Shown in pieces: positions 13,495 to 23,026 of a DNA stretch of 56,773 nt; the first letter of the stretch is position 1, and the number at the start of each line of letters is the position of its first letter. The DNA is from a virus. Location: IMG/VR virus record IMGVR_UViG_3300025128_000043, positions 1 through 56,773 of that record; one strand, written 5' to 3'. The translations under genes were made by a program, and so were the position numbers. The notes beneath the pieces were generated by a model. It ran no database searches. It was not told the origin of the DNA and saw nothing but the letters and a program-made list of their open reading frames with translations.

Positions 13495-15669
13495 TTAATT
13501 TGTGCCCACAAAATTATCGGACATAGTTCTCATAACTTGATCCAAGGGGCCTAATCCTCTTGCTTCAGCTAATATTTGTCTATCCTTCTCAGATAAAGCA
13601 TCAAGTCCATAAAACCTTGTGGTTTCTCCAGTGCTAGAATTATATTGTTCAACGCCTTGTTCCATTTTATTTATTATTCCAGCTACAATATCTCCCGTTG
13701 ATGCTTCAGTTATCCTCCTTATTCTCTTCTCTAACTCTTCTCTTTCTTTTGTTCCTTCAGGATAAAGCATTCTTAACCTTTGAAATTTCTCCAAATTAGT
13801 TAATCCGGCGGTTGTGCTTTGAAATCCTGGTATGCCGCCTAAAATTGCGGCTTCTGCTGCTATCTCGTTTTCCAGTTGTTTGATTTCTCTTTCAGAGGCT
13901 CCTTTCGCTTTAGCCATTTCAATCGCGGTAACAGCATCTTTAGCCTTTTCTTTTATAGCCATTGCGTCTGAAAAATCTGCTTCTCCAATACCTTTACCTG
14001 AACTAATCGATTTTCCTATTGCCATAAGAGCAGCAGCAGCAGCATCATCATCCACCCCTTCCATTACTTTTTCTTGAAAAGCTGCATAATCTGGCCCAGA
14101 TATTTCTCTCTTGGCTAAATCTCTGAGAGCTTGTTGACTACCAGAAATCATTTCTAATAATGTTGCATTTGTGCTTGCATTAGGACTGGTAAAATTAATT
14201 CCGCCAGCGCTATCGTTACCGCCAGTGCCGTCGTTACCGCCATCTTTAACGCCAGCGTCATCGTTACTGTCAGCGCTATTTTTTATCGGTAAAGGCCCTC
14301 CGGGGTATGGTGAAATTGGATAAGATAAGAAACCATCTGCATTCCTACCAAGAATGTTTTCAAGAAAATCATCAGAGAAAACAGGGCGAGGTCTAGCACT
14401 TGATGTATTTGTTCTAAGATATTCTTTCGCTTTAGCATCTCCTCCAAAGGCTGCTTCTTTAATAAAGTCTTGTAATTCAGCATCAGTCATGTCTCTTACT
14501 GAGGGAACTTGACTACCATTTTGCATCTTTACAATGCCGCCAGAAAACGAGCCTTGCTGTCTAGCCAGAATACCCTCAACTAGAGCTATTTGTCTGTTTC
14601 TTTCTGCTGATGCTTGATTAGCGGCCTCTGCTTCTGCTTGATTAGCTATTTCGTTTGTTATTTCGCCTGTCTGTGATGTCCGTGGATCGAGTGCTGAATC
14701 AGCAAGTCCCAATGAACTAAGTAATCGGGTTGATTTCTTGAATTTTGTAATCGGTGTTGTCAACAGTTGTGCTGCTGCCCTAGAAGACTCTGCTCCTGTA
14801 AGCGTTGCCTTTTTTGGCAATTTTTTATATTGAGGCAACTTTCTCATTAAATTGGAAGCTGCGGTTTGTGCTTTCTTGCTTCTTAACAACAATCTACCAA
14901 GACCCCCAGCTAATTGAGCGCCTCTTGCAGCCATGCCAACAGGTGTGAACATAAGTCCCGTTAATGCTGCGTCTTTAGCCACCTTGCCCCAATCAACAGT
15001 GCCATCTTCCTCGATATATATATCCTTAACGAAATCTATAGCTCCACCTGCCACATCAAATGCTGCATCTTTTGCTGCATCTTTTGCTGATACATATGGG
15101 GCAAATCCTGCATATCCTCCTTGCTGCATCCTCACAACACCACCAGCAGCCATAGGCAAGACAGAAGCAATACCCATGTTAGTGGGGCTTGCCATTGCCA
15201 TTTGAGAGGCATCCATGTCATACATAGTTTGCGGATTAAACTTAGCTGCATCCTCTACTAAAGAATTAGGTGGGACTATGCCACCACCAGCCATTCTCCG
15301 ATAAGGCATTCTGCCGCCCCCTGCCACCTTGAGCGTCTGAGAGTCTATAGGAGCCTCTGTAGCGTCCATCATCTCTTGAGGAATCGTTTGCTGTGACATA
15401 GACATAGAAGCAGCCTGAGAAGGCATTTCATAGGCTAATCCTGCTATTCCCTGTGGGGCAGAGGCTTCGGTAACAATCTGTTCTGAAACTGTTTGCTCTG
15501 GCTGTTCTTGTTGGGCCACAACGCGATCACGCATTTGTTTCCTGCGCTGTAACTCAGAAACAATAAGAAAATGAGGTAAATTTCCAGAAGGCACTTGAGC
15601 TTCTTGAATCAACACATCATCTGGAGCGCCTTTAATCAAATCTTCCTGTTCAAGAATATTCATAATCAT
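13495..15669 (-). CDS. Ejection-type virion protein with GGxVxMQ motifs
   Basis: A protein of 724 residues. The likely start is MNILEQED at 15663, two codons after the first ATG. It carries a recurring short motif: AGGGIVPP (about 131), GGVVRMQQGG (about 178) and GGIVKMQNGS (about 378), shared with the 905-residue protein at 17240. A hydrophobic Ala/Gly-rich stretch (VGMAARGAQLAGGLG) follows the second copy. The Ala- and Glu-rich C-terminal half is predicted helical. I infer a DNA-ejection or internal head protein from size and position. Confidence 0.65.
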   Translation of the reverse strand: MIMNILEQEDLIKGAPDDVLIQEAQVPSGNLPHFLIVSELQRRKQMRDRVVAQQEQPEQTVSEQIVTEASAPQGIAGLAYEMPSQAASMSMSQQTIPQEMMDATEAPIDSQTLKVAGGGRMPYRRMAGGGIVPPNSLVEDAAKFNPQTMYDMDASQMAMASPTNMGIASVLPMAAGGVVRMQQGGYAGFAPYVSAKDAAKDAAFDVAGGAIDFVKDIYIEEDGTVDWGKVAKDAALTGLMFTPVGMAARGAQLAGGLGRLLLRSKKAQTAASNLMRKLPQYKKLPKKATLTGAESSRAAAQLLTTPITKFKKSTRLLSSLGLADSALDPRTSQTGEITNEIANQAEAEAANQASAERNRQIALVEGILARQQGSFSGGIVKMQNGSQVPSVRDMTDAELQDFIKEAAFGGDAKAKEYLRTNTSSARPRPVFSDDFLENILGRNADGFLSYPISPYPGGPLPIKNSADSNDDAGVKDGGNDGTGGNDSAGGINFTSPNASTNATLLEMISGSQQALRDLAKREISGPDYAAFQEKVMEGVDDDAAAAALMAIGKSISSGKGIGEADFSDAMAIKEKAKDAVTAIEMAKAKGASEREIKQLENEIAAEAAILGGIPGFQSTTAGLTNLEKFQRLRMLYPEGTKEREELEKRIRRITEASTGDIVAGIINKMEQGVEQYNSSTGETTRFYGLDALSEKDRQILAEARGLGPLDQVMRTMSDNFVGTN

Positions 15670-15675
15670 CGTTAT

Positions 15676-16731
15676 TTACCTTAGCCCTTTGTATAAGCCT
15701 AACAAGGAAATACCACCACCCAATGCCTGTTGACCTGGGGTTGGACCACCGTAGCTTGTTGTCGTTGTTCCAGGCTGAATTGGAAGCCCTCTGAGAAGAT
15801 TGCTTAAATAACCAAGCTGTTCTTTAGGAAAGGCTTGCTGCCTTAAAAAGTCCTGATAACCGATATCGAGACTTTGCTGACCCAATCTTCTCTGCATCTC
15901 GCCAGCCGCTTGCATATTAGCTAATCGCTCATAAGCCATACGTTGTGATTGATCGCCTAGACCGCCGAGCAACTGAGAGGCTTGTAATCTTTGCGCTTCT
16001 GTTGCCTGATCGACCCCGATACCCTGCAAACCAAGCCTTGCTTGAGTTTGTCTTGCCCTGTCTTCAATCTCTTGGGCGCTCATTCCCATTCTGGCAGCTT
16101 GTAATCTTGCGGCTCGATCTGCCTCAAATGCTTGTTGTGCCTGACCAAATGCCCTCTGGGAGCCTCTGGCCTGTATATCGCCTAGCTGTTGTCCTAAGTT
16201 TCTTTCGCGCTCGGCCTGCATAATGGCTTCTCTGTAGCCACCCATACCACCCGTCTGTGCCGCCTGCTGACCAATCTGGCTTCCCATGATGTCTGATTGT
16301 CTCGATGCTTCACGCTTTTCGATGTCCGTTACCATCTGCTGGTACGGGTCCATATAACGCTGGAGCGTTTCTGGATCAGCGACAGTGCCTGGCGAGAATC
16401 CAGTCTCTATATCTGGAGCCATATACTGAGAAGCGACATCGTACCCACTGCCCATTGGCTGATAACCAACTCCTGCGGCAATATCACTGGCCTGACGAAA
16501 CTGAAGAGGCGCACCGGATTGAGCCATCTGAGACATCCCCTGCATCGCCGCCTGTTCTTCGCCTGTAAAATCCATTAAACGCGAACCAGCATAGGTCTCA
16601 TACGGACGAGCGGTCTCGTACAAACCACGCTCTAATGTCTGACGAAAATACGGTTCCGCATAAGCAGGCAAATTTGTTGTGGTCGATGTTACTTGTTGTG
16701 TGGGTGGTCTCCCACTGCCGCCTTTACTCAT
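15676..16731 (-). CDS. Gln-rich virion protein, ejection-type
   Basis: A protein of 351 residues, unusually rich in Gln, Gly and Ala. The N-terminus (QQVTSTTTNLPAYAEPYF) is a recognisable phage start, followed by a segment ending RLMDFTGEEQAAMQGM. The middle (QAQQAFEADRAARLQAARMG) is a long helix. The C-terminal part ends LLGLYKGLR. Such proteins occur with injection proteins in podovirus-type phages. It overlaps the next gene by four bases. Confidence 0.6.
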   Translation of the reverse strand: MSKGGSGRPPTQQVTSTTTNLPAYAEPYFRQTLERGLYETARPYETYAGSRLMDFTGEEQAAMQGMSQMAQSGAPLQFRQASDIAAGVGYQPMGSGYDVASQYMAPDIETGFSPGTVADPETLQRYMDPYQQMVTDIEKREASRQSDIMGSQIGQQAAQTGGMGGYREAIMQAERERNLGQQLGDIQARGSQRAFGQAQQAFEADRAARLQAARMGMSAQEIEDRARQTQARLGLQGIGVDQATEAQRLQASQLLGGLGDQSQRMAYERLANMQAAGEMQRRLGQQSLDIGYQDFLRQQAFPKEQLGYLSNLLRGLPIQPGTTTTSYGGPTPGQQALGGGISLLGLYKGLR

Positions 16732-17243
16732 TTTTCAACCTCTACATTTTTCTCATAAGTGGTATATGACCGGACAAATCCATCCTGCTCCAGCCATTTC
16801 CAGAATCCATGCCTTGCGGTTCCTTCAATACCATCGCATTGATTGTCTTTAGCCCATGAATTGAAACGATCCAGCATGTCCCATACCCAACCATTAAAAT
16901 TAGTACCGCCAAGATACTGCATTGCCAGCATTTTCTTTCTGGGATAAAACACAAACTCCGTAGTCCCTACCCCCTCGATAACTCCTTCTTCGTTAAACGC
17001 AACCCATAAATGCTGCTCTAAATTTCTAATTGACTCATACAAAGACTGCATATCCCACCTTCCGCGAGACCTTGCAATCGCAGGAGCCAGCAATTCTTCC
17101 ACATCGTCCCACAGAGTCTGCACATAATTGGGCGGTATGAGCGCGATTGTATGGGTTACTTCTCTTGGAGCATTCTGAGGCCAAACCCTCGGCTCACGAG
17201 AAATATCCTTTATCACAGGCTCTTGAACAGCAGTCTCACTCAT
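16728..17243 (-). CDS. T7 gp13-like / GNAT-like virion-region protein
   Basis: A protein of 171 residues. The central region (HLWVAFNEEGVIEGVGTTEF then KMLAMQYLGG and FNGWVWDML) reads as a GNAT-like strand-turn-strand core, and RHGFWKWLEQDGFVRSY resembles the last GNAT helix and strand. In podovirus genomes small GNAT-like proteins sit between tail and ejection proteins. It overlaps its neighbours by four bases on each side. Whether it is enzymatic is unclear. Confidence 0.6.
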   Translation of the reverse strand: MSETAVQEPVIKDISREPRVWPQNAPREVTHTIALIPPNYVQTLWDDVEELLAPAIARSRGRWDMQSLYESIRNLEQHLWVAFNEEGVIEGVGTTEFVFYPRKKMLAMQYLGGTNFNGWVWDMLDRFNSWAKDNQCDGIEGTARHGFWKWLEQDGFVRSYTTYEKNVEVEK

Positions 17244-19957
17244 GCTGGCATTGCTCCTCTTGGGTCGATTTCAGGTGGTTGCTCTGTCATCCCTGTTCGG
17301 GCTTGCCTGATATCAGCTAACATTCTGTCAAGCTCTCCGGCTCCCGCATCACTGCTACCGTTGCCTATTCCAGAAACCACATCGGCTGGGACAATATACT
17401 CGCCTGGCGAAACAGCTACCTGCTGTTGATCTCCAATCATCCCCATAATTTCATCGCTCATTCCGTCGCCCTGACCCTCAACCATGCCCTCTGTCTGGGC
17501 ATTAGGCACAACTGAGGTTAAAACCTGATCCCTGAATTGCTGGAAAATCTCTGGGCCAAACTGCTCAATAAAGGCTTGAATGATCGCGTCAGCCTCTTCT
17601 GGCGGAATCTGACCTAAAATAGCCATCGCTGTTTGTTCCAGAAGTTGTTGTGTTTCTGGATCAATATTAGCCATTGGGTCTTCCATTACAGGGTCTACAG
17701 AAGCTATACCTTCCTGCATTGGATCAGCCTGCATCATTGCAGGGTCTTCTAATGCGGGGTCTATAGGCATTTCAGGAACCTGCCCCATATCCTGCATTTT
17801 GACTAAACCGCCTTTGTTGAAAGGATTGATGCCCCTGAAATCCCTTAAATCAGCCATGAAATCATAAGGGCTGTCATAATCGCCTCGTCTTGGCCTGTCT
17901 GCCAATATGCGTTGTAATTTTTCATTACTAACTGGTGGCTGTTCTACTGGAGGTTGCATTACCGGAGGTAGTTGCGTTGCCGGAGGTGGCATTGGGGGAG
18001 TTATTACCGAGCTTCCTGTTGAACGCGGCCCGAAATCACCCACAGTCAAGATAGGCCCACGATCCACCCCTGATGTCAGTATTGGTTTTGGTTTATTTGG
18101 ATCAGAAACTTTTCCGACTCCAATATCATCAACTCTGTCAAAACCTATATCTACAGGAGGCGGCGGGGTAGAAACAACAGGAGAGGTTGCTTCAGAAGGC
18201 ATAACAGACTGGTCTATCCTTGCGGATGGCATTCTATTTCTAAACCATTCCTGTTGTGCCTGCTGATATTCTAAATGCCCCCCTTCATCAGAAGGCCCGA
18301 AATCACTACGCTTGGGATAATCTGAATAATCCAAGCCCTGAAGTGCAGCAATGCCTTCATTAGATGAACTAGAGTAGTCAAGCGTATTGTCGCTACTCAA
18401 GACTGGCATATCTGATAAATAATTCTGACCCATAGTCGGGACACCCGCTATTCCTGATCCAAGAGTGCCACCAAGAAATTGGGAATACGTTCCATCTGAC
18501 GAAGCATAGCCTGGCATATCATATAATGCAGCAGAGTCAGCAGTCCCTGCTCCTGCGCCAGAAGCCTCTGCTTCGGCTAATTCTTGAGCTAATTGCGCGT
18601 CTGTCGGAAGGACAGGTGCGTTAGGATTTCGAGGATCAAAGACTTCAGGAAAAGGATCATTACCAAATCTATCTGGAGTTCTGAAATACTCAAGCTCAGG
18701 GTCAAAACCCGCTCTGTACCCTGAAGCGGTTAATGCTTGCATTTGAGGCGCTGATATAGCTTGCGTTCCTCTGATTGCGCTTTGTGTTTCTGATGAGTTC
18801 GGCTGAATAAAATATCCTTGATATTCACCAAGACTAGGGAGCGCCCCCCCAATCTGCATCCTGACAGGTTCTCCCATCAGACGAGCAAGCCCATCTCTTT
18901 TATCCTGATAATCAGAAGGGTTAAGAGAAACCAAACCGCCACCAGCCAAACCTTGAGGAGCAAATCTGGGGTCTCTGGGCAAAATACCTCTTGATGGAAG
19001 GCCATAATCATAAATTCTTTGTTGTATTGCTCTTTGTGCCTCACCTTCGGTTCGCTCTAAATCTGACTTTCCCTCTGCATCAAGTTCTTCAGCCTGTCTT
19101 CTTAAAGCATCCTGTCTATCCATCTCCAACTGAGTAGAATAACCAAGCCCAGACATTAAAGCGCCTGGAAATATATCTTCTTTGAAATCTAACTCGCCTA
19201 TTCTGCTGTAATCGGGTTTGCCATCTCTGAAAAGACCACGACCAAACAAACCTTGCGGTTCATCAGGAACAACATTTGAGGCTATATTTGCACTGCCTAT
19301 ATCTAAATCTAAATTGGAAAATAAATTTGGATCAAATTCAAAACGAGGCGATGCAAGCCCAGGGGCGAGAGGTTCTATTAAATCTGCTGTTGCTGCGCCT
19401 GCATTTGTTGGAAGATTTAGGCCTATAATCTTATCTAATTTGGGATCTAACAATAAATCTGGAGCAAGTTCAATACGAGAGGAAATATCAACTGGGCTGC
19501 CTGCAGAGTCAAATAAATTCATATTTCTTGCTGCGCCTGTATCTGTTAGCATTTCCCCAAAATTCACAGCAGGGGATTCGCCAGTAAGAGCAGAAGGGTC
19601 AACACCCTCACCTACAGATGGAATTTTGTCCATTATCTTGCCTAAACCAAAGCTAGTAAGCCCCGAAAGAATCCCTTTTTTGAAATCCCCACCAGAAGCA
19701 ATGGTTGTTAAAGCTCCGCTTAATAACGCACTACCTGTTGCCCCTAATCCTAAAGCGCCACCAAGCAAAGGGGCAAGGAAAGGCAAAAATGCTTCCTGTT
19801 GTCCGGTAACAGGGTTAGTAGTTAACCTTCCAGTCGGAGACAAAGAAGCAATACCCTGAACCTCAATCGGATTCATGTGTACCAGCATGGAATCGCCATA
19901 ACGACCATGTTGCGCTAAGTTTTCAGCCATTCCCTGTAAAGGAGCTACATTATTCAT
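17240..19957 (-). CDS. Large virion protein with GGxVxMQ motifs
   Basis: A protein of 905 residues with no signal. It starts MNNVAPLQGMAENLAQHG, followed by an early hydrophobic Gly/Ala segment (LAPLLGGALGLGATGSALLS) that could be membrane-active. Motif copies: AGGGLVSLNP (about 332), VRMQIGGAL (about 357) and KGGLVKMQDMG (about 711). A long Pro-rich middle and an acidic, Gln-rich C-terminal part follow. It is in the place of tail-needle or ejection proteins; the function is inference. Confidence 0.6.
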   Translation of the reverse strand: MNNVAPLQGMAENLAQHGRYGDSMLVHMNPIEVQGIASLSPTGRLTTNPVTGQQEAFLPFLAPLLGGALGLGATGSALLSGALTTIASGGDFKKGILSGLTSFGLGKIMDKIPSVGEGVDPSALTGESPAVNFGEMLTDTGAARNMNLFDSAGSPVDISSRIELAPDLLLDPKLDKIIGLNLPTNAGAATADLIEPLAPGLASPRFEFDPNLFSNLDLDIGSANIASNVVPDEPQGLFGRGLFRDGKPDYSRIGELDFKEDIFPGALMSGLGYSTQLEMDRQDALRRQAEELDAEGKSDLERTEGEAQRAIQQRIYDYGLPSRGILPRDPRFAPQGLAGGGLVSLNPSDYQDKRDGLARLMGEPVRMQIGGALPSLGEYQGYFIQPNSSETQSAIRGTQAISAPQMQALTASGYRAGFDPELEYFRTPDRFGNDPFPEVFDPRNPNAPVLPTDAQLAQELAEAEASGAGAGTADSAALYDMPGYASSDGTYSQFLGGTLGSGIAGVPTMGQNYLSDMPVLSSDNTLDYSSSSNEGIAALQGLDYSDYPKRSDFGPSDEGGHLEYQQAQQEWFRNRMPSARIDQSVMPSEATSPVVSTPPPPVDIGFDRVDDIGVGKVSDPNKPKPILTSGVDRGPILTVGDFGPRSTGSSVITPPMPPPATQLPPVMQPPVEQPPVSNEKLQRILADRPRRGDYDSPYDFMADLRDFRGINPFNKGGLVKMQDMGQVPEMPIDPALEDPAMMQADPMQEGIASVDPVMEDPMANIDPETQQLLEQTAMAILGQIPPEEADAIIQAFIEQFGPEIFQQFRDQVLTSVVPNAQTEGMVEGQGDGMSDEIMGMIGDQQQVAVSPGEYIVPADVVSGIGNGSSDAGAGELDRMLADIRQARTGMTEQPPEIDPRGAMPA

Positions 19958-19966
19958 AATCTCATC

Positions 19967-20296
19967 CTACTTGGTTTCTACTCCAAATAAAGTAAATGTC
20001 ATATCTACTGCACTGGCATAGGTTTTAACAACGTCTTTCTGTCCCAAACAAATGCCAATAACCGCAGTAAATGTCGTGTTTGCTGCAACAGAGGTGTCAT
20101 AGTAAAGAAACTGCTTATCATCATCACCCGCTCCGGCAACATTGATGCGTAACCTGAAGGTGATGGCAGAACCTGTTCTATTGCAAGCCGCAAATGAACT
20201 AACAGTGGTCTGCGTAAGGTCTGGGACGGTATAGAGCGTTTCTTGCGTTGTAGCCGCACAATCCAACTGACCAAGTACCTTGATGATGTCACTCAC
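19967..20296 (-). CDS. Small virion structural protein, 109 aa
   Basis: Starts MSDIIKVLGQLDCAATTQET. The body is beta-rich with a short Gly/Asp turn (INVAGAGDDDK) and an FNNT-like periodicity of Thr and Val. No signal peptide or catalytic motif. It lies between the 67-residue gene and the large virion protein and overlaps the former. I infer a capsid or tail decoration protein of beta-sandwich type; the family is not named. Confidence 0.55.
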   Translation of the reverse strand: MSDIIKVLGQLDCAATTQETLYTVPDLTQTTVSSFAACNRTGSAITFRLRINVAGAGDDDKQFLYYDTSVAANTTFTAVIGICLGQKDVVKTYASAVDMTFTLFGVETK

Positions 20297-20496
20297 GATC
20301 CCCCCGCACCCATTAACAGGAACTGAAATCTACGCATTGCCAAAGAACCATCCTTGTCTCCTTGGGTCTTTGCTAACACAACGTCATTCTTCACCTCTTG
20401 AAGCGATTGTTCAATAGTTAATCGCGTTGTTGCTTCATTGTTTTCCTCGTATTCTTGAGGGGCTGTCGGCAATGGAATAACTCTGCTTTGTGCCAT
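20293..20496 (-). CDS. Unknown 67-aa protein
   Basis: Starts MAQSRVIPLPTAPQEYEENN, with a helical middle (ATTRLTIEQSLQEVKNDVV) and a short Gly-rich end. Overlaps the 617-residue gene (one base) and the 109-residue gene (four bases). Its position between two structural genes suggests a tail or head accessory protein. Family not recognised. Confidence 0.6.
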   Translation of the reverse strand: MAQSRVIPLPTAPQEYEENNEATTRLTIEQSLQEVKNDVVLAKTQGDKDGSLAMRRFQFLLMGAGGS

Positions 20497-22349
20497 TACC
20501 TTCTCCCATCCGGTCTCATGTCAAAACGCAAATCACCTAACCGCCAGCCATAACCACTCTCACTGCTCTCAATACGGAAAGCCGAGGAACGTGTTCTTGC
20601 CCTTAAAAATGCTTGTTTTGTTGAGGAAGTTACTGTTGATGTCGATAAAGTGGCGGAATCTTCCAGAGGGAAATCCTTTCCTTTGACAATGACGCTCATA
20701 GAGGCGTTTCCTGTATCTCCCTTAAATGTAAAGTCAGGAATCAACTTACTCAAAAGCATATAGCGTTCCCCATCGCCCATTTCTACATCCCCTGATTCAA
20801 TATAGGCGGTCATTGCTGACCCGTCATCGTCATGTCCACGCTCTTGGATGTAGAGATAGTTGTTGTCGGAACTGGTAATTACAGAAGTGGCAACTGGATA
20901 ATTTTTGCTGTTTGCCTCAATCCATGCGCCTCTCGTCATTGTACCAATAGTCCAAAGCTGTTCCAGATAGTTATAAGTCACATAATTAGTATTATCTGTT
21001 TCGCCAGAGCCTATGGGGTAAAACCATGTAACCTCATTATGGTCGGCATTAGTTGTAGCGAAAACCTTGTATGACTGATCTATGTTGATGTTAGACATTA
21101 CATGGTCAAGGACAGAGCAGGGGATTCTTTGCACTCCACCGTTATAAATATAAAAGCCACCACGATCCATGAAGTAAACGGACCCGCCTGCGTTTACCGC
21201 AGCTTTGGGAGAAATCATAGAAAGCCCTTCGTTAACAACACTAAACTGAAAAATAAACGGAGAACCGATAAATCGCATGGAATGAACGCCTGCATCAGTC
21301 CAGATTAGTATTTCTTGTCTTGTTTTTAGCGCCCCAATAATAGTAGAGCCTGTGCTGAGATTAACACCACCAGCCGTATTAATAGCTGTTGGAGTCCAAT
21401 CAGCCGCTGATTCTGAATCGCTCCACCTAACATGAAGCGGATCAATTGTTGAAGAACCAATCGGGTTAGCCCCAAAACAAATAACGTGCTTGTCCACATC
21501 GGACATCATTACCTGCAAAGCAATAGTAGGGGCATTAGAAGCACCTGAAACCGCAGATAGCGCAGTGGCTCTGGTCGAGGTTCCAGAACTTTCATCCCAA
21601 TAATAAACACCGCCAGCGCGTACATTGAAAACCAGATCATCGCCAAAGACATCCTGACTGTATAATCGTAACTGGCCTGCGGCAGATAAACTGCTGGCAC
21701 TACCAAAGGTGCTCGCGCCCCATGTATCAGAACCCCACCCGACACCCTGAACATAATTGGTCAGACCAATATTGATCTGATAAGCCCCAACTACGCTACT
21801 TCCGCCGTTGCCGCTATCTGAGCTATTAGCAGTAACAGTATCGCCAGAGGTGTCTTTTGCTGTGATTGTGTAAGAGTTAGTATTTACTACACTTGCAATC
21901 TGATATTCCTGATTCAAAACAGCAGCCGTAACATTTCCACCTAAACTGGCTGAATCTGAAAAGGTAACAAAATCATTAACTACCGCACCATGAGATGAGT
22001 CTGTTACTGTAATTGTCGATGAGCCATTGGTTGCTGCAAAGGTGACATCACCAGCACTCGTAGTGGCCCTTATAGGAGTTATGTCATGGAAAGAAGAACC
22101 TTCATTGACATAAAATTTAAGATGAGTTCCAACGCCAATGTAAGCAATGCCGTCTACAACTACCCAATCCTCTAAAGATCGGCATACTCCAAGAAAGGAA
22201 TTAGTGCTGTATTTTTCCCAGCCACCTATCTTTTCAGGTCTGCCCTTTCTGAATCGAACCTTGTCAGCGTCATACCAGCCAGCGTCAGCAGAGTACTCTG
22301 TACCTTCTTTGTTAATGCCTGGCTGAAACTGTAACTTCGTTAAGGGCAT
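20496..22349 (-). CDS. P22 gp10-like tail protein candidate
   Basis: A protein of 617 residues, starting MPLTKLQFQPGINKEGTEYS. The segment GWYDADKVRFRKGRPEKIGG is typical of phage tail proteins of the P22 gp10 or tail-needle-adaptor type. A Thr/Ser/Val-rich middle contains repeated beta strands. Its C-terminus (RIESSESGYGWRLGDLRFD) is compact. The gene is in the place where P22-like phages keep their stabilisation protein, upstream of the lysis genes in transcription order. Family by resemblance, not by full alignment. Confidence 0.65.
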   Translation of the reverse strand: MPLTKLQFQPGINKEGTEYSADAGWYDADKVRFRKGRPEKIGGWEKYSTNSFLGVCRSLEDWVVVDGIAYIGVGTHLKFYVNEGSSFHDITPIRATTSAGDVTFAATNGSSTITVTDSSHGAVVNDFVTFSDSASLGGNVTAAVLNQEYQIASVVNTNSYTITAKDTSGDTVTANSSDSGNGGSSVVGAYQINIGLTNYVQGVGWGSDTWGASTFGSASSLSAAGQLRLYSQDVFGDDLVFNVRAGGVYYWDESSGTSTRATALSAVSGASNAPTIALQVMMSDVDKHVICFGANPIGSSTIDPLHVRWSDSESAADWTPTAINTAGGVNLSTGSTIIGALKTRQEILIWTDAGVHSMRFIGSPFIFQFSVVNEGLSMISPKAAVNAGGSVYFMDRGGFYIYNGGVQRIPCSVLDHVMSNINIDQSYKVFATTNADHNEVTWFYPIGSGETDNTNYVTYNYLEQLWTIGTMTRGAWIEANSKNYPVATSVITSSDNNYLYIQERGHDDDGSAMTAYIESGDVEMGDGERYMLLSKLIPDFTFKGDTGNASMSVIVKGKDFPLEDSATLSTSTVTSSTKQAFLRARTRSSAFRIESSESGYGWRLGDLRFDMRPDGRR

Positions 22350-22351
22350 TT

Positions 22352-22420
22352 TTACCTCTTAAAAGAGCTGATACTGTATTGAATTTGTCCCTGACCGCCT
22401 AGCCTACCACCTCTGCTCAT
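22352..22420 (-). CDS. Tiny 22-aa ORF between tail protein and lysozyme
   Basis: ATG 22420 follows a good CAGGAG ribosome site. The product is MSRGGRLGGQGQIQYSISS and three more residues, FKR before the stop. Stop and the next ATG are two bases apart. A short, clean, Gly/Arg peptide of this kind is plausible in such a compact genome but cannot be proven from one sequence. Confidence 0.45.
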   Translation of the reverse strand: MSRGGRLGGQGQIQYSISSFKR

Positions 22421-22421
22421 G

Positions 22422-22844
22422 TCAATATTCTCCTGTTCTTATCATCTCTGTTAATGTTTTAGCTCTGTTTCCAACCTGTCCAGACCATCTGGAGTCCATA
22501 AACTGATCGGCTGCTTCGTTCCAATCCCCAGAAGCCATGCCTGCAAGCGCATTCTTAAAGGCTCTAAGGCGTGTTTGTCCTAAATTAAAGCTAATATCAA
22601 TTATTGCATCCTGCCGAACTCTATCAAGACCAGCAAACCAGTCATATTCAGAGTCCAATTCTGCATAAACACGGTCAATATCGTTCTGTAAAAGATAGTC
22701 TATCTCGTCCTCAGACAAGCCAATACCACCTTCAGGGTCTATATTGCGCCCAACCCCTACAGTGATTTTGGATGCACTGCATTCATAAGCATGGCTTTCC
22801 ACGCCCTCATGCAACTTCAGCATTTCAATCAACTTTTCTCGCAT
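22422..22844 (-). CDS. T4-type lysozyme (GH24 endolysin)
   Basis: Start set at ATG 22844 because GAAGGA precedes it and the upstream stop TAATG overlaps it. The product has 140 residues. The catalytic pattern is E-8aa-C-5aa-T: Glu in LHEG, Cys in YEC and Thr in KITVG; Asp is usual at the middle place, but Cys is a known alternative in GH24. GRNID and GQTRLRAFKNALA continue the fold. No signal peptide, so it would need the holin to reach the peptidoglycan. It stands right after the holin and a small soluble gene in the operon. Confidence 0.9.
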   Translation of the reverse strand: MREKLIEMLKLHEGVESHAYECSASKITVGVGRNIDPEGGIGLSEDEIDYLLQNDIDRVYAELDSEYDWFAGLDRVRQDAIIDISFNLGQTRLRAFKNALAGMASGDWNEAADQFMDSRWSGQVGNRAKTLTEMIRTGEY

Positions 22845-23026
22845 TACTTTTCCTTCTTCACCCAAGCCTCATTTTCTTCTGTAGCAGGGTCATCAGCAAC
22901 ATAATGGCCTTTGCTGTTTCTAGCCCTAACGAGGTCTTCTTTGAGAATACTTTTAATCTCCTCTACAACCTCTTTATTGGCCTCATGGGGAGAAAAAAAA
23001 CTAATGATTTTTTTGAACAAATTCAT
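22844..23026 (-). CDS. Unknown 60-aa protein between holin and endolysin
   Basis: Starts MNLFKKIISFFSPHEANKEV. A hydrophobic, basic N-terminal helix (FKKIISFF) is followed by charged residues (VEEIKSILKEDLVRAR) and an acidic end. Four-base overlap with the holin gene and five-base overlap with the lysozyme gene put it firmly in the lysis unit. A membrane-peripheral helper role is possible but not shown. Confidence 0.65.
   Translation of the reverse strand: MNLFKKIISFFSPHEANKEVVEEIKSILKEDLVRARNSKGHYVADDPATEENEAWVKKEK

Noticed and set aside
19218-19859. 213-codon plus frame
   Set aside because: Shadow of the 905-residue virion protein on the other strand, with no ribosome site or matching motif.
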